Source: Unio delphinus
Taxonomy: Eukaryota; Mollusca; Bivalvia; Unionida; Unionidae
NCBI GenBank assembly: GCA_029339505.1
Contig: JAQISU010000192.1
Span: 124,001-188,000 of the forward strand
Reading direction: 5' to 3'
DNA: 64,000 nucleotides
Part shown: piece after piece, positions 1 to 9,180 of the stretch
Layout: every line of letters begins with the position of its first letter
Position numbering within the stretch: position 1 is the stretch's first letter
The notes under the pieces: generated by a model
The model's input: the letters and a program-made list of their open reading frames with translations, nothing else
Told to the model about the DNA's origin: nothing
Databases searched by the model: none
Translations under genes and position numbers: made by a program

Positions 1-90
1 TTTACAAGCCAAACACGATACCGTTAGACCACTGTTCACGTCCATAAAGAATAACGTTTTTTAACATATATATGTTGTAAATATTCATAT

Positions 91-480
91 AGTATATAAG
101 GGGACTTAATACAGCAATCCACAGAGTGTGTTATTTTATTTTCTTGAATTGCTTATTAATGGTGTTTCACAGTATTTAAAGGAGACAGAATATTTGCATA
201 AAGCACTAGAAAAAAGAATATAATTGTTTGAAAACATTTCTTTTCTTACAAAACAATGCCCAGCCGCTGAATCACAATAACCCATAAAACAAGTTAACAC
301 AATCTAAGGGAGAAAGTATATAAGGTAACTTAATACAGCAATCCACAGGGTGTTATTTTATTTTCTTAAATTACTTATTAATGGTGTTTCACGGTATTTA
401 AAGGAGACAGAATTTTTGACTTAAACACTAAAAAAAAAAGAAAATATTTCTTTTCTTATAAAACAATACCCAGCCGCTGA
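91..480. repeat. Pair of ~170-bp direct repeats inside element copy 1
   Basis: Positions 91-270 and 315-480 are diverged copies of one unit. Both start with AGTATATAAGG, share TTAATACAGCAATCCACAG and a GTGTTTCAC block, and end with CCCAGCCGCTGA. No gene is seen from 1 to 514. A fragment resembling part of the unit (AAAAAGAATATAATTG, then TTTTCTTAC) recurs in copy 2 near 58976-59030. They may be promoter or origin-associated repeats of the element; that is inference. Confidence 0.75.
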
Positions 481-514
481 GGAAGATAACTCCCTTGGTT
501 CATTTGTATACTAA

Positions 515-865
515 CTATTGTTTGTCTAATTCATTAATAACATCACTGGAGAATCTTTCAATGTAGTCTTGAGGGAATCTTATGATTTTGTCGCTGACTT
601 TGTCAGTGTCAGGTTCATAATTTCTGATTGATTGTCCATTTTTTATTCGTTTGTCATAATAGCGTTTTAGTTCCCTGTATCGTTTGCCGCCACACCTAAG
701 ACATAATTGCGACCTTCCCCTGACCCCAACCCCACATCGAATACAGGGTAACGGACCAAGGCTTCCACGACGAAAGCTTTGCATATGATACCAACAGAAT
801 TCATTTCTGCATGATTTGTTACACGGTGTCACTGATCCAATCATAAGCCATTTGCAATGATTCAT
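515..865 (-). CDS. Small cysteine-rich zinc-binding protein (element copy 1)
   Basis: About 116 residues. I chose the Met at 865, not 883, because the second copy (59718-60038) starts at the equivalent Met with the same MNHCKWLM sequence. Two Cys clusters are visible: an N-terminal C-x3-C...C group and a later CIRC...CLRC four-cysteine knuckle, followed by a basic helix (GGKRYRELKRYYDKR). This suggests a zinc ribbon that may bind nucleic acid. It is transcribed divergently from the polymerase gene with only about 42 bp between the starts, so the two probably share a promoter region. Intact in both copies. Function unknown. Confidence 0.75.
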   Translation of the reverse strand: MNHCKWLMIGSVTPCNKSCRNEFCWYHMQSFRRGSLGPLPCIRCGVGVRGRSQLCLRCGGKRYRELKRYYDKRIKNGQSIRNYEPDTDKVSDKIIRFPQDYIERFSSDVINELDKQ

Positions 866-907
866 TATACTTAAATCTTTCATTTAAATGCTTGTTTTAA
901 TTATAGT
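866..907. promoter_or_regulatory. Divergent promoter gap between zinc protein and polymerase genes
   Basis: Only 42 AT-rich bases separate the two divergent start codons. The same gap in copy 2 (60039-60081) keeps a TTTATTTAAAT...TTGTTTTAATTA pattern. Two genes starting in opposite directions from so short a gap implies a bidirectional promoter or promoters inside the genes. No factor site is identified. Confidence 0.4.
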
Positions 908-3900
908 ATGGAGGAGTTCGAGAGATTATCGAAAATTAAGCCCTGGAAAAGTGTTCAATTCAATCTTGATAGAGTTTCTGATACACCAAAGAATAAAATT
1001 CTTGATAGAACCTTGATTAGTAAAATCAGAGACTGTTTTAATGAATTCAAGCGTGATGGGGCAGCTCATTGTTGGTCAACATTTCGAATTGATGGTGTTG
1101 TTGACGCTACCATGAATGATGAAAAAGCAGCAGTGATAATCTCACGTCTTGGGGAAGAAAGAAATTTTTTTCGAATAAAATTCCTTATCCGTGATAATGG
1201 AAAATGGATCATTAGGGACAAATACGAGCCTATTCTTAAGGACAAAAAAACTGTCACTGTGACTCAGGATTCAAAACCAGGAATTTTGACTGGAATTGAC
1301 AAACCCTACTACGAAAGATCTTATCCTGTCACAGCAGTTGTTTACGGGATATATCCGCTCAATGACAAACCTGATATTGCAAAACTAGCACCCATGAAAT
1401 ATTCGACAGGGCTCAATTGTGTAGCAGCACGAATAATGGAACACTTCACAAATGCGTCCCGGGGAAATAAACTAACTGATCTAAGACGAAAAAAAAATAA
1501 CCGAATGGGAACTGACAGTGAAACAGCATGGGGCAACAATTCAAGATATAGCCAAATCAGAAACATCATTGAGATTTCCAATATCGGTAAGGACAATCAC
1601 CGGTGAAGTATTATACGAATCGAAATATAATAAAAATGGAACCCCAATACAGATTATTGATCATAACGAACACGCGTGGTCATCTGCAGTAACAATATTC
1701 CCACGGGATAGAACCGTAAAATATCTATCCCAAACCGAAGAGTTTTTTTCAGAGCAGAATTTATTTGATGCTATTTACCATTTGAGTAAAAACGATCCCG
1801 TGTCAATGTGGCTATTTCATAGTACTTCAGACGAAGAATGTAGATTTGATCAGTTTGTAAGGCCCAACGGAGAATTGTACCGTACTGAAAAACTGCATAA
1901 TCAAATGAAACAACTAGCTAGTGAGTTTTCTCTGGAGGAAGACAACGATCAATTATTAGCAAACTGTTTTACACTTCCATCAGTTGTAGCACATTTTGCT
2001 AGGAAGAAAAACGCGTGGAAACCAACACGAAGTGAGTTCTTATCAGAGGTCAAATTGTCTTGTCTTGAATACGGCCATGGAGGATTATGGAACACAAAAT
2101 ACACCGCTGATACCGTTATTTCCGTTGATATGATTGCGTGTTATCCAGGAAGTTTTCTTGGGCATGGAGAATGCGAGAAATATTTCGAACGATTTGGACA
2201 CCCTACACACGAAATGACCCGTGTTGCTATTAATGGACCACTGCCTGATTTTGATTTAACCGGATTCGCTCGTGTATTATCATTTGAAATGGCTACAGGA
2301 CTTCATCCGTGTAGTTATCTTTGGATTGGTAAACACATGTCTGAAAAACACTGGATGCCAATAGTGTTATTACGGTATATGCTTGATTGTAAGATGTTAA
2401 AATCATTAATTGTCAGTGAAGCAATTATATCCTATCGAGCACAGAAATCAGTCTGGTTACCACAACCTGATCTAGAAAAAATAATTAGCGAAGAGCGAAA
2501 ACTGTTTCCAAATTTCAGTGAACAACAAATCATGGATTGGTCCCAACAGTTATTTGAAATCAGAAACAATGAAGCAAAAGACCTTGGACGAAGAATAATC
2601 GGTAAATTTACCCAAGGTGGCAAAGATGATAATACGAGATATTCTTCACGATTGATTATAGACAATGCTGAATACGATTTTGTAATCACGGATTTAACGA
2701 ATAGGGGCCTATATGTCAATCGTAAGGACGCATTTATGTCCGATGGAACCAAATTGGGTACAATTGTTACTTACACTGATGGATACAATCCGCAGTACAC
2801 ACATTTGAGAGCTTCTATGCTCGGTTATGCTTCTATCAATCTGTTTTCAATGATCAATAGATTTCCTACCACCGCAGTTAGAGTTGCTACTGACTCATTT
2901 TACATAAATAGCAAAATGGCTGATTTTAAGGCTACTGGCAACGAGAAATGGGGGTCATGGAGAATTAAGAAGGAAATGCTTCATGATTATATTCCATCAG
3001 CAGATGTTACCATTGAAAATAATTACTTAGAAAGCAATCAGTGTTCAGAATTTTCTAGTGCACCACCGATTTCGGATCCAATCAGTAGATATAAAACAGT
3101 TTATTTAAACGGCTGTGGTGGGTCAGGAAAAACAACCCGGGCAATTGAGTTATTTCGTGTTTCCAATCCAAACATGATTGTACTAACACCGACTCACAGA
3201 CTTGCAAGAGAAATGATACAGAGAGGGGTAAATGCCTGCACTTATCATAGTTTCTTTAGATGGAAGGGAGATAAATGGACTCCTGAGCGCATGGGAGAGA
3301 AATTTATTCCTGAAATTATCATTGGGGATGAAATAGACACAGTGTCCGAAGATGTATTAAAAATATTTCTTGAGTGGTTGTTATTGAAGAATACAAAAGT
3401 CGTCATGTGCGGTGATCACGGGCAACCACCACCATTTGTCGGTGCATCCCCCCATGAATGACTAAAGGGTTTTGTAGACTATTATGAAGAAATTGATACC
3501 GATCATAGATCACTTGATAATGAATTAAAAGAATTTAAGAAACTAATTAGATTACAACCGGATAAAATCCAGTGTGAAATAGCCCGTGAAATAATTTTGG
3601 AAACTCCCATGAATGAGTTTTGGGAAGCGTGGAGACCAAATGATTTAATCATTGCAAGTAGAAAAATAGTCAGGGACACACTTCAGATGAAGTTATTTGA
3701 ATTGCATAAACAAAAATTTGCAACACTTCCAGTGCCCCTCTGTTATAGGCCATCGGATACACGAAAACAGAACATCGAAGTTGATATTCCAGGCCTGACA
3801 GAGTCAGGGCGTGAAAAGAAGATTCTCGTATTAAATGATATTGTGCTGGTTGATATCAATGTCGTTGAAGATGCATTGCGTGCTAATAAATCCCCATGGA

Positions 3901-4382
3901 CGCTAGGTTATGCAGCAACAATACACTCTTCACAGGGATTGACTATATCAGATACAATTGTTTGGATGGTAGATAATCGCATAGAATGGTCGAATTTAGT
4001 CTATCTCGCAGTGTCTAGAGTACGAAAAATAAATCAACTTCGAAGAATTGTCCTGACAGAGTCAGGCGATGATGAAATCATTGGTGGCGATGATGAAATC
4101 ATTGGCGATGATAATGATATTATTGATAAAAAACTCTCCGGTTACAAACAACAAGACAAAAAAAAACAACGAGAATTTGATATTGATGCTGAATTAATAA
4201 TCACTTTGAAGCAACAACAAAATAATCACTGCGCAAGTTGCAATTGTATAATGCGTTGGCAGTATTCGGATAAGGATCCTCGCCAATTCACCGTTGACAG
4301 AAAAAATAACAATCTCGGTCATGTCAGAAATAATGTGATGTTGACTTGTCTTGATTGCAATAGACGCAAGGGTGCTAGTTAA
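908..4382 (+). pseudogene. DNA polymerase B-SF1 helicase-HNH fusion, two lesions (copy 1)
   Basis: One long reading path of about 1,150 codons, broken by a frameshift in an A-run near 1490-1515 and an in-frame TGA at 3459-3461 where copy 2 has Trp. A family-B polymerase-like part has a motif-A-like VDMIACYP near 2125 and a motif-C-like VATDSFYI near 2885. An SF1 helicase follows: Walker A GCGGSGKTT near 3112, motif II IIGDEID near 3320, GDHGQPPP near 3412, motif V IHSSQGLT near 3921 and motif VI AVSRVR near 4008. The C-terminus has an HNH-like zinc module (CASCN, FTVDRK, CLDCNRRKG; 4231-4373). It probably replicates the element. The start is ATG 908; the end overlaps the convergent integrase gene by 8 bp. 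A reading-frame error in assembly could explain either lesion. Confidence 0.85.
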
Positions 4383-5328
4383 GCCCATGCGGTGGTAATT
4401 GAGTATCCTCAGGTATCACTTGTAATTGTTGTCTAGTAAAACTCCGTTGAGGGGCAGTTGAATCCAGTTTATAGATTGGAAGTCTACCGGTAGATCGTGT
4501 TATACTCGATATCTTGTGTGAAGTAACACTCCAAATAGGATCAGTAGCCCTTTTTGTGCCACCCTCAAGCTCTCCTGGTTCGTATAAGTACCTCACAATG
4601 ACATTACCACCAAGAATTGGTTGGGAAACGCTAAAATCTTTTTGAATTTCCATTTCAGGTATTGACTTCTTTTTAATCGCATTGATAGGTTTCATGTTGA
4701 TGGTTCTAGTAATCTCGTTATTCAGTGCAGTAATCACAGCTGGTAACCTTTTAACCCATTCACGGGATCTTTTTTCTTGGATGAATTCTTTTGCGTATTG
4801 ATATCCAAATAACCGCTCAGCAAGGGTTTTATTAAACCGTTCTACAATTGCCTGATCACGATGTAGCGCAGTATGTCCTCGTCTGATAGTGACTTTATGA
4901 TTTTCCATTATTGATAACACTGCACCCTGAAATTCCTTGCCAGGATCAATTTGTAATAGATTTGGCCAGTGCAGAGGACTCCTTCGATAAATCCTTTCAA
5001 ATGCAGAAGCCACTTCAGTGGCTGATTTTGTTTTTAACGGTTCTGCTTCTTTGTATCGACTTGCAATATCAACTACGGTTAATGCGTATTTGTAACCACG
5101 ATCATGTGGCAGAAATAATAGATCAGCCTGATGAACTTCATTGGGTCCGGTCACATCAAAATGCGAGAAATTGATTTGTTTAGGCGGTGTTAGATAAATT
5201 TGCCATAGTGCCTGTTTGGATAACCAATGAGCCGCAGTGGTTTTTTTCACTTTTGCAGCGCTAGCGAGTTTATGGATTGCTGATTTACCCCTCCAGTATC
5301 CTCTTGGGGAATAATAAATAGATTCCAT
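4375..5328 (-). CDS. Retroviral-type DDE integrase (rve fold), copy 1
   Basis: About 317 residues, intact. The catalytic triad is visible: D69 (HQADLLF), D128 (LQIDPGKEF) and E163 (AIVERFNKTL), with the D(35)E spacing of retroviral and Polinton integrases. The N-terminal region is helical, with no clear HHCC finger. The C-terminus has a basic beta-rich segment (VRYLYEPGELEGGTKRATD) where other integrases bind DNA; no clear chromodomain. I chose Met at 5328 because the longer start at 5349 would overlap the upstream PLA2-like gene, which stops at 5336. It would insert the linear element into the host genome. It converges on the polymerase gene, tails overlapping at 4375-4382. Confidence 0.9.
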   Translation of the reverse strand: MESIYYSPRGYWRGKSAIHKLASAAKVKKTTAAHWLSKQALWQIYLTPPKQINFSHFDVTGPNEVHQADLLFLPHDRGYKYALTVVDIASRYKEAEPLKTKSATEVASAFERIYRRSPLHWPNLLQIDPGKEFQGAVLSIMENHKVTIRRGHTALHRDQAIVERFNKTLAERLFGYQYAKEFIQEKRSREWVKRLPAVITALNNEITRTINMKPINAIKKKSIPEMEIQKDFSVSQPILGGNVIVRYLYEPGELEGGTKRATDPIWSVTSHKISSITRSTGRLPIYKLDSTAPQRSFTRQQLQVIPEDTQLPPHGLN

Positions 5329-5335
5329 GTTGTTA

Positions 5336-5866
5336 TTAATTACCAGCACCTAACATCAATTTACTTTTCATAGCCGATTTTATCAAAAAGGAAGCCAATT
5401 TTTCTTTGAAAGATTTATCAGAAATAGCATTTAACGCATGAATCAATTTCACATCTGCTAGATGCCTGTGCTGCAGATTACTGCTTTTATAAGATACATC
5501 ATGAAGGTGACAGGCCTTATCAATAGCGTTTATTGGTTCCTCACCGGGTCGGGGCTGATTTTGATCATTGAGTCTGATATCAAGTCTTGTTCCCGGTCCA
5601 CAGTAGCTATATCCTGGAAGGTGCTTTTCTCCAGGGTATTTTGCCCATGGGGTTCCAGGGAGTTTAGTTAGCTTGGCTGCGATATCACCTCCTCGTTTTT
5701 TTTTTAAAGGTTCCTTGAGTTCCTTGGGTTTAGAAACAAATCTAAATTTCTTTGTACTACATTGTACGCATTTACCAGAAAGCGCTGATCGGTTATTTTT
5801 AGTTGTAATCGTCGTCAAGTCATCTGTGCCAGTACGTTTTTTACACTTCACACAATATAGATCCAT
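5336..5866 (-). CDS. Zinc ribbon + phospholipase A2-like protein (parvovirus VP1u type)
   Basis: 176 residues, intact. Residues 5-36 form a zinc ribbon (CVKC...CVQC) resembling the DUF5679 type. A basic linker (KKKRGG) follows. Residues 84-126 show the PLA2 signature: YCGPGT calcium loop (88-93) and the CHLHDVSY active-site helix with catalytic His122-Asp123. In parvovirus VP1 this domain acts on endosomal membranes during entry; a similar role here is inference. It lies just upstream of the integrase on the same strand (7-bp gap) and is divergent from the packaging ATPase (17 bp). No membrane segment is seen. Confidence 0.85.
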   Translation of the reverse strand: MDLYCVKCKKRTGTDDLTTITTKNNRSALSGKCVQCSTKKFRFVSKPKELKEPLKKKRGGDIAAKLTKLPGTPWAKYPGEKHLPGYSYCGPGTRLDIRLNDQNQPRPGEEPINAIDKACHLHDVSYKSSNLQHRHLADVKLIHALNAISDKSFKEKLASFLIKSAMKSKLMLGAGN

Positions 5867-5883
5867 AATTTATATATAACGGC

Positions 5884-6549
5884 ATGAATATAATTGATTA
5901 TTCAGCTACCCGACGACGGGAACCTATTAAACATCATGAAATGTTGCCGAATTCAATTAGAATGATTATAATCGGACCATCTGGAAGCGGAAAGACACAA
6001 CTGCTACTTAATTTGATAACGAGATGGATGAAATGGAACAAATTGTATTTAATAGCCCCGAGTGTAGACGATCAGCGATGCTATGAAGTGCTAAAGAATT
6101 TTAACGAGAAAGCAAAAGAATTTCAAATCGATGAAGATTTTATTGAGTTTATTACTGATATAGAGGAAGCCCCGAGCATTGATGCTATTGATGGAAGTAT
6201 TAACAATTTAGTGGTATACGATGATATCATGTTAGATAATCAAAAAAATCCTGCTAGAATATTTTCCCGAGGCAGGCATAAAAACACTGATGTGATCTAT
6301 GTCACTCAACGATACACTCAGATACCAAAAGTGATCAGAGATAACTGCAATGTGTTGTGTGTATTTAACGGCGTTGATACTCATACGCTACGAAATATTC
6401 ATCAGACCTGGTGCAGCGGTGATATGAATCATAATCAATTTAGAAATTTCTTTAGTCACGCTCAGTCAAAACCACACGGATTTGTGACAATAAATTTAGC
6501 AGACCCTAGGACACGATATCGTATCGGACTTGATAAAATATTCGGTTAA
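5884..6549 (+). CDS. FtsK/HerA-type genome-packaging ATPase (copy 1)
   Basis: 221 residues, intact. Walker A is GPSGSGKT at 31-38, a hydrophobic Walker B runs into NLVVYDDIML (acidic pair 113-114), and a polar sensor lies in VIYVTQRYTQIP (Gln142). Length and motif order fit the A32-like packaging ATPases of Polintons, adintoviruses and virophages, which drive DNA into the double-jelly-roll capsid. Start ATG 5884 lies 17 bp from the divergent PLA2-like gene. The next recognisable sequence, 18 bp past the stop, is a terminal-repeat copy, so this is the last gene before the element's right end. Confidence 0.9.
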   Translation: MNIIDYSATRRREPIKHHEMLPNSIRMIIIGPSGSGKTQLLLNLITRWMKWNKLYLIAPSVDDQRCYEVLKNFNEKAKEFQIDEDFIEFITDIEEAPSIDAIDGSINNLVVYDDIMLDNQKNPARIFSRGRHKNTDVIYVTQRYTQIPKVIRDNCNVLCVFNGVDTHTLRNIHQTWCSGDMNHNQFRNFFSHAQSKPHGFVTINLADPRTRYRIGLDKIFG

Positions 6550-6567
6550 CCCAGAACTGAAAGTTCC

Positions 6568-6782
6568 AGCAGCAGAGAGGGTGAGTGACAACGACGTTGC
6601 GACATTTTATGATTCATCAACGAAAACGCGAATACAACATCACCTGCGAATCCCATGTTTTCAGACAACAATCACTGTCATTTTTTTTTCTAGTTATTTC
6701 GCGAGAAGGGTCTAGTGTTATTTGGAGGGTATAATCAAAAATAAAAACAAAAAATGTTGTAGGATTCACCCTCTCTGCTGCT
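6568..6782. repeat. Facing terminal repeats (AGCAGCAG...CTGCTGCT), right end of copy 1
   Basis: AGCAGCAGAGAGGGTGAGT at 6568 faces its inverted copy ATTCACCCTCTCTGCTGCT ending at 6782. A third copy, AGCAGCAGAAGGGGCGAATC, starts at 50421 and begins element copy 2. All three continue with an ACAAC and an ATTTT block. Polinton ends begin with AG and end with CT, so these are read as terminal inverted repeats. The outer one (6782) abuts a host repeat. The inner one is unexpected. The 215-bp unit could be a deletion derivative, but no matching target duplication is seen (AGTTCC versus CATTTT). Confidence 0.7.
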
Positions 6783-6999
6783 CATTTTGTAACATATGTG
6801 GTATCTACAAATGATACAGATGAGATGATTAGGTTATAACCAATCATCAGTGTGACCACCCAGATTTATAAGATAATCATTAATTTTATACGTATTTAAG
6901 TCACGAAAACCGTTTTTGTAAGAATCACAAAGAAAATAGATGCATACTTTAATTTATACATAAATGCAAACATAAATATATAAATACATACGTTTGATT
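6783..6999. repeat. Dispersed ~215-bp repeat R, copy 1
   Basis: About 217 bp, nearly identical to 15748-15963, from CATTTTGTAACATATGTGG to TACGTTTGATT. It contains a 25-bp near-palindrome, GATGATTAGG/TTATAACC/AATCATC, at 6824-6848. It starts exactly where the viral terminal repeat ends and stops where the LINE starts, so it looks like the sequence both inserted beside. No coding potential is seen. Confidence 0.8.
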
Positions 7000-9172
7000 G
7001 AAAAAGTGTTCTCCTTGGTATAGCAGTTTTGGGGACCAGCTTCGCACTGCTAAAAGACATCGCCGAAAAGCAGAGAGGCCTTGGCTTTCCACCAGACTCA
7101 CTATTCATAAACAAATCTACGAAGCCGCTAAAAAGAACGTCACACACATAATTCATTTAGCCAAATCATCCCACTACAGTTCTAAGATCACGGAGAGTTC
7201 CAGCTGCAAAGAGTTCTTCGAGATAACTAACAAACTAATATCAAGGAACAAATGTACACCACTTCCAACTAACTTCTCTCCACTAGAGCTACCAGACCTA
7301 TTTCCAAATTTCTTCAATGACAAAGTTCAAAAACCATTAGAGATTCGCTTGACAGCACAATTTCAACTGATTCATCACCATACAGGTATGATGCAGAATT
7401 TCAGCGACAACAGTTAGGAGCATTTGAACCTGTTTTTATAGATTTAGTACGGACAATCGTGATGAAAAGTGCACGAACGTCTTGTGAACTTGATCCAATT
7501 ACGACATCACAGCTGCTTGAGTGCTTAGGACCAACATTGCCATCACTAACTGATGTTATTAATATCTCTCTCTCATCAGGGGAATCCCCATTATTTTTCA
7601 AAACTGCCATTGTAAAGCCACCGCTGAAGAAACCAACACTGGACCATAACGAGTTAAAGAACTACCGCCCAGTTTATAATCTCCCTTTCATATCAAAAAT
7701 CTTAGAAAAGATTGTTCTAACTCAACTTGTATCTTATTTGAATTTAAACAGTCTTTTTAGCAATGTACAGTCTGCATATCGCCCTTGCCACAATACGGAA
7801 ACTACTCTTCTGAAAGTATTTAGTGACATTCTCTCCCCTTTTGATAGTGGAAAGATTACAGTCCTCACTCTCCTGGATTTGTCTGCAGCATTTGACACAA
7901 TAGACCATGATATACTACTTCACCGTCTCCAGCATGTATTTGGCATTCAGAATATAGCCTTACGGTGGTTCAGGTCTTACTTAGTCAACATGACACAAAT
8001 TATATCTGCAAATGGAATACACTCCAGCCCAGTTGACGTATGTTATGGTGTTCCACAGGGATCTGTTCTTGGACCTGATATTTTCATTCTGTACACTCAG
8101 CCGCTCTCAAGTGTCATATATCATCACCCAGTGTCGCACCAACTGTACGGTGATTACACCTAAATATGCAAGTATAGCCACCCAACTGAAGTTGATGCTA
8201 CCATCAATGGAGTAGAGAAGTGCATTTCGGATGTGAAATCATGGATGACATGTAACAAGCTGCAGATGAATGATGATAAAACTTAGGCTATTCTGATCAC
8301 AACACAAAGACTTTCTCATCCACATAATTTACCTCAGACAGTAAATATCAGCAATACCAACATTAAATTCTCACAGTCAGTACGGAATCTAGATGTTACT
8401 CTATACAGTACTCTCACATTGCACCAACATGTCATGAACATCTGCAGGGTTGCATATCTTGAATTGAGACGCATCAGTTCTATTCGTAAATATATTTATG
8501 TTGATGCCACTAAAACACCTGTGTGTTCATTAGTACTTTCAAGACTGGACTATTGTAACTCAATTCTGTCTGGTTCGTCACAATATTTACTCCAGGAACT
8601 TCAAAAAGTTCAAAACACAGCTACACGGATCATCTTTAGAGTACCTCGATCAGAGCACACCTCACCACTGCTCTATACCCTATACTGGCTATCAATTCGA
8701 TACAGAATCAAAGACAAAATTTGTTCTCTGTGATATATTTCAATGACAGACTCCAGTCCAACATACCTATCCAGCCTCACCCATGTATATACACCAGATA
8801 TATCCTTACGCTCTTCTTCTGATAATCGTATACTCATTGTTCCCAAAGTGAAAACAAAGTCATATGGACAACGTTCGTTTGCATACCAGATCCCGGCGAC
8901 GTGGAACGAATTGCCCATTGAAATTAGACACAAAGACAGAGTGGTCCCATTAAAGAGTGTTCTCAAGACTCACCTTTTTCGACTAAAGGGACAAACTTAG
9001 CGACCTAATCATGATTTGTATCTTATATATTTCTGCATGTGTTTATGTTTTCCAATTCCATTGTTTTTGTCATTTGTTGTTCTGTAGTGTAGTCATATCA
9101 TTATTGATGGTGTAAACCGCTTAGAGCTTTTAAAGATTAGGCGCTATACAAAGTCCTCATTATTATAATTAT
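7000..9172 (+). mobile_element. 5'-truncated L2/CR1-type LINE with decayed reverse transcriptase, copy 1
   Basis: Starts inside the linker before the RT domain (PWYSSFGDQLRTAKRHRRKAERPWL). RT signatures follow: NYRPV near 7660, SAAFDTIDHD near 7885, GVPQGSVLGP near 8047, and the YADD box changed to YGDY near 8146, just before a stop. Further fragments lie at 8419-8733 and 8743-9000. The 3' end is GGCGCTATACAAAGTCCTCATTATTATAATTATT, the usual tail style of L2/CR1-related LINEs. Several stops make it inactive. The other copy is at 24430-26010. Confidence 0.85.
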
Positions 9173-9180
9173 TGATTCAA

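Larger units (their letters stand above)
1..6782. mobile_element. Polinton/Maverick-like viral element, copy 1 (right part)
   Basis: The stretch carries, in order, a zinc protein (-), polymerase-helicase-HNH (+), retroviral-type integrase (-), PLA2-like protein (-) and FtsK/HerA-type ATPase (+). Integrase plus family-B polymerase plus packaging ATPase is the core set of Polintons/adintoviruses. Intergenic gaps are tiny (8-bp overlap, 7, 17 and 42 bp), as in viral genomes. The right end is placed at 6782, where a terminal repeat ending CTGCTGCT meets a dispersed host repeat that also occurs alone at 15748. The left part, presumably the capsid genes, lies outside the window. Confident on class, less on exact ends. 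Confidence 0.85.

Noticed and set aside
2432..2752. Antisense open frames over the polymerase, integrase and PLA2-like genes (for example 2432-2752, 4911-5174, 5462-5671, 60519-60926)
   Set aside because: They are shadows of the real genes on the opposite strand.
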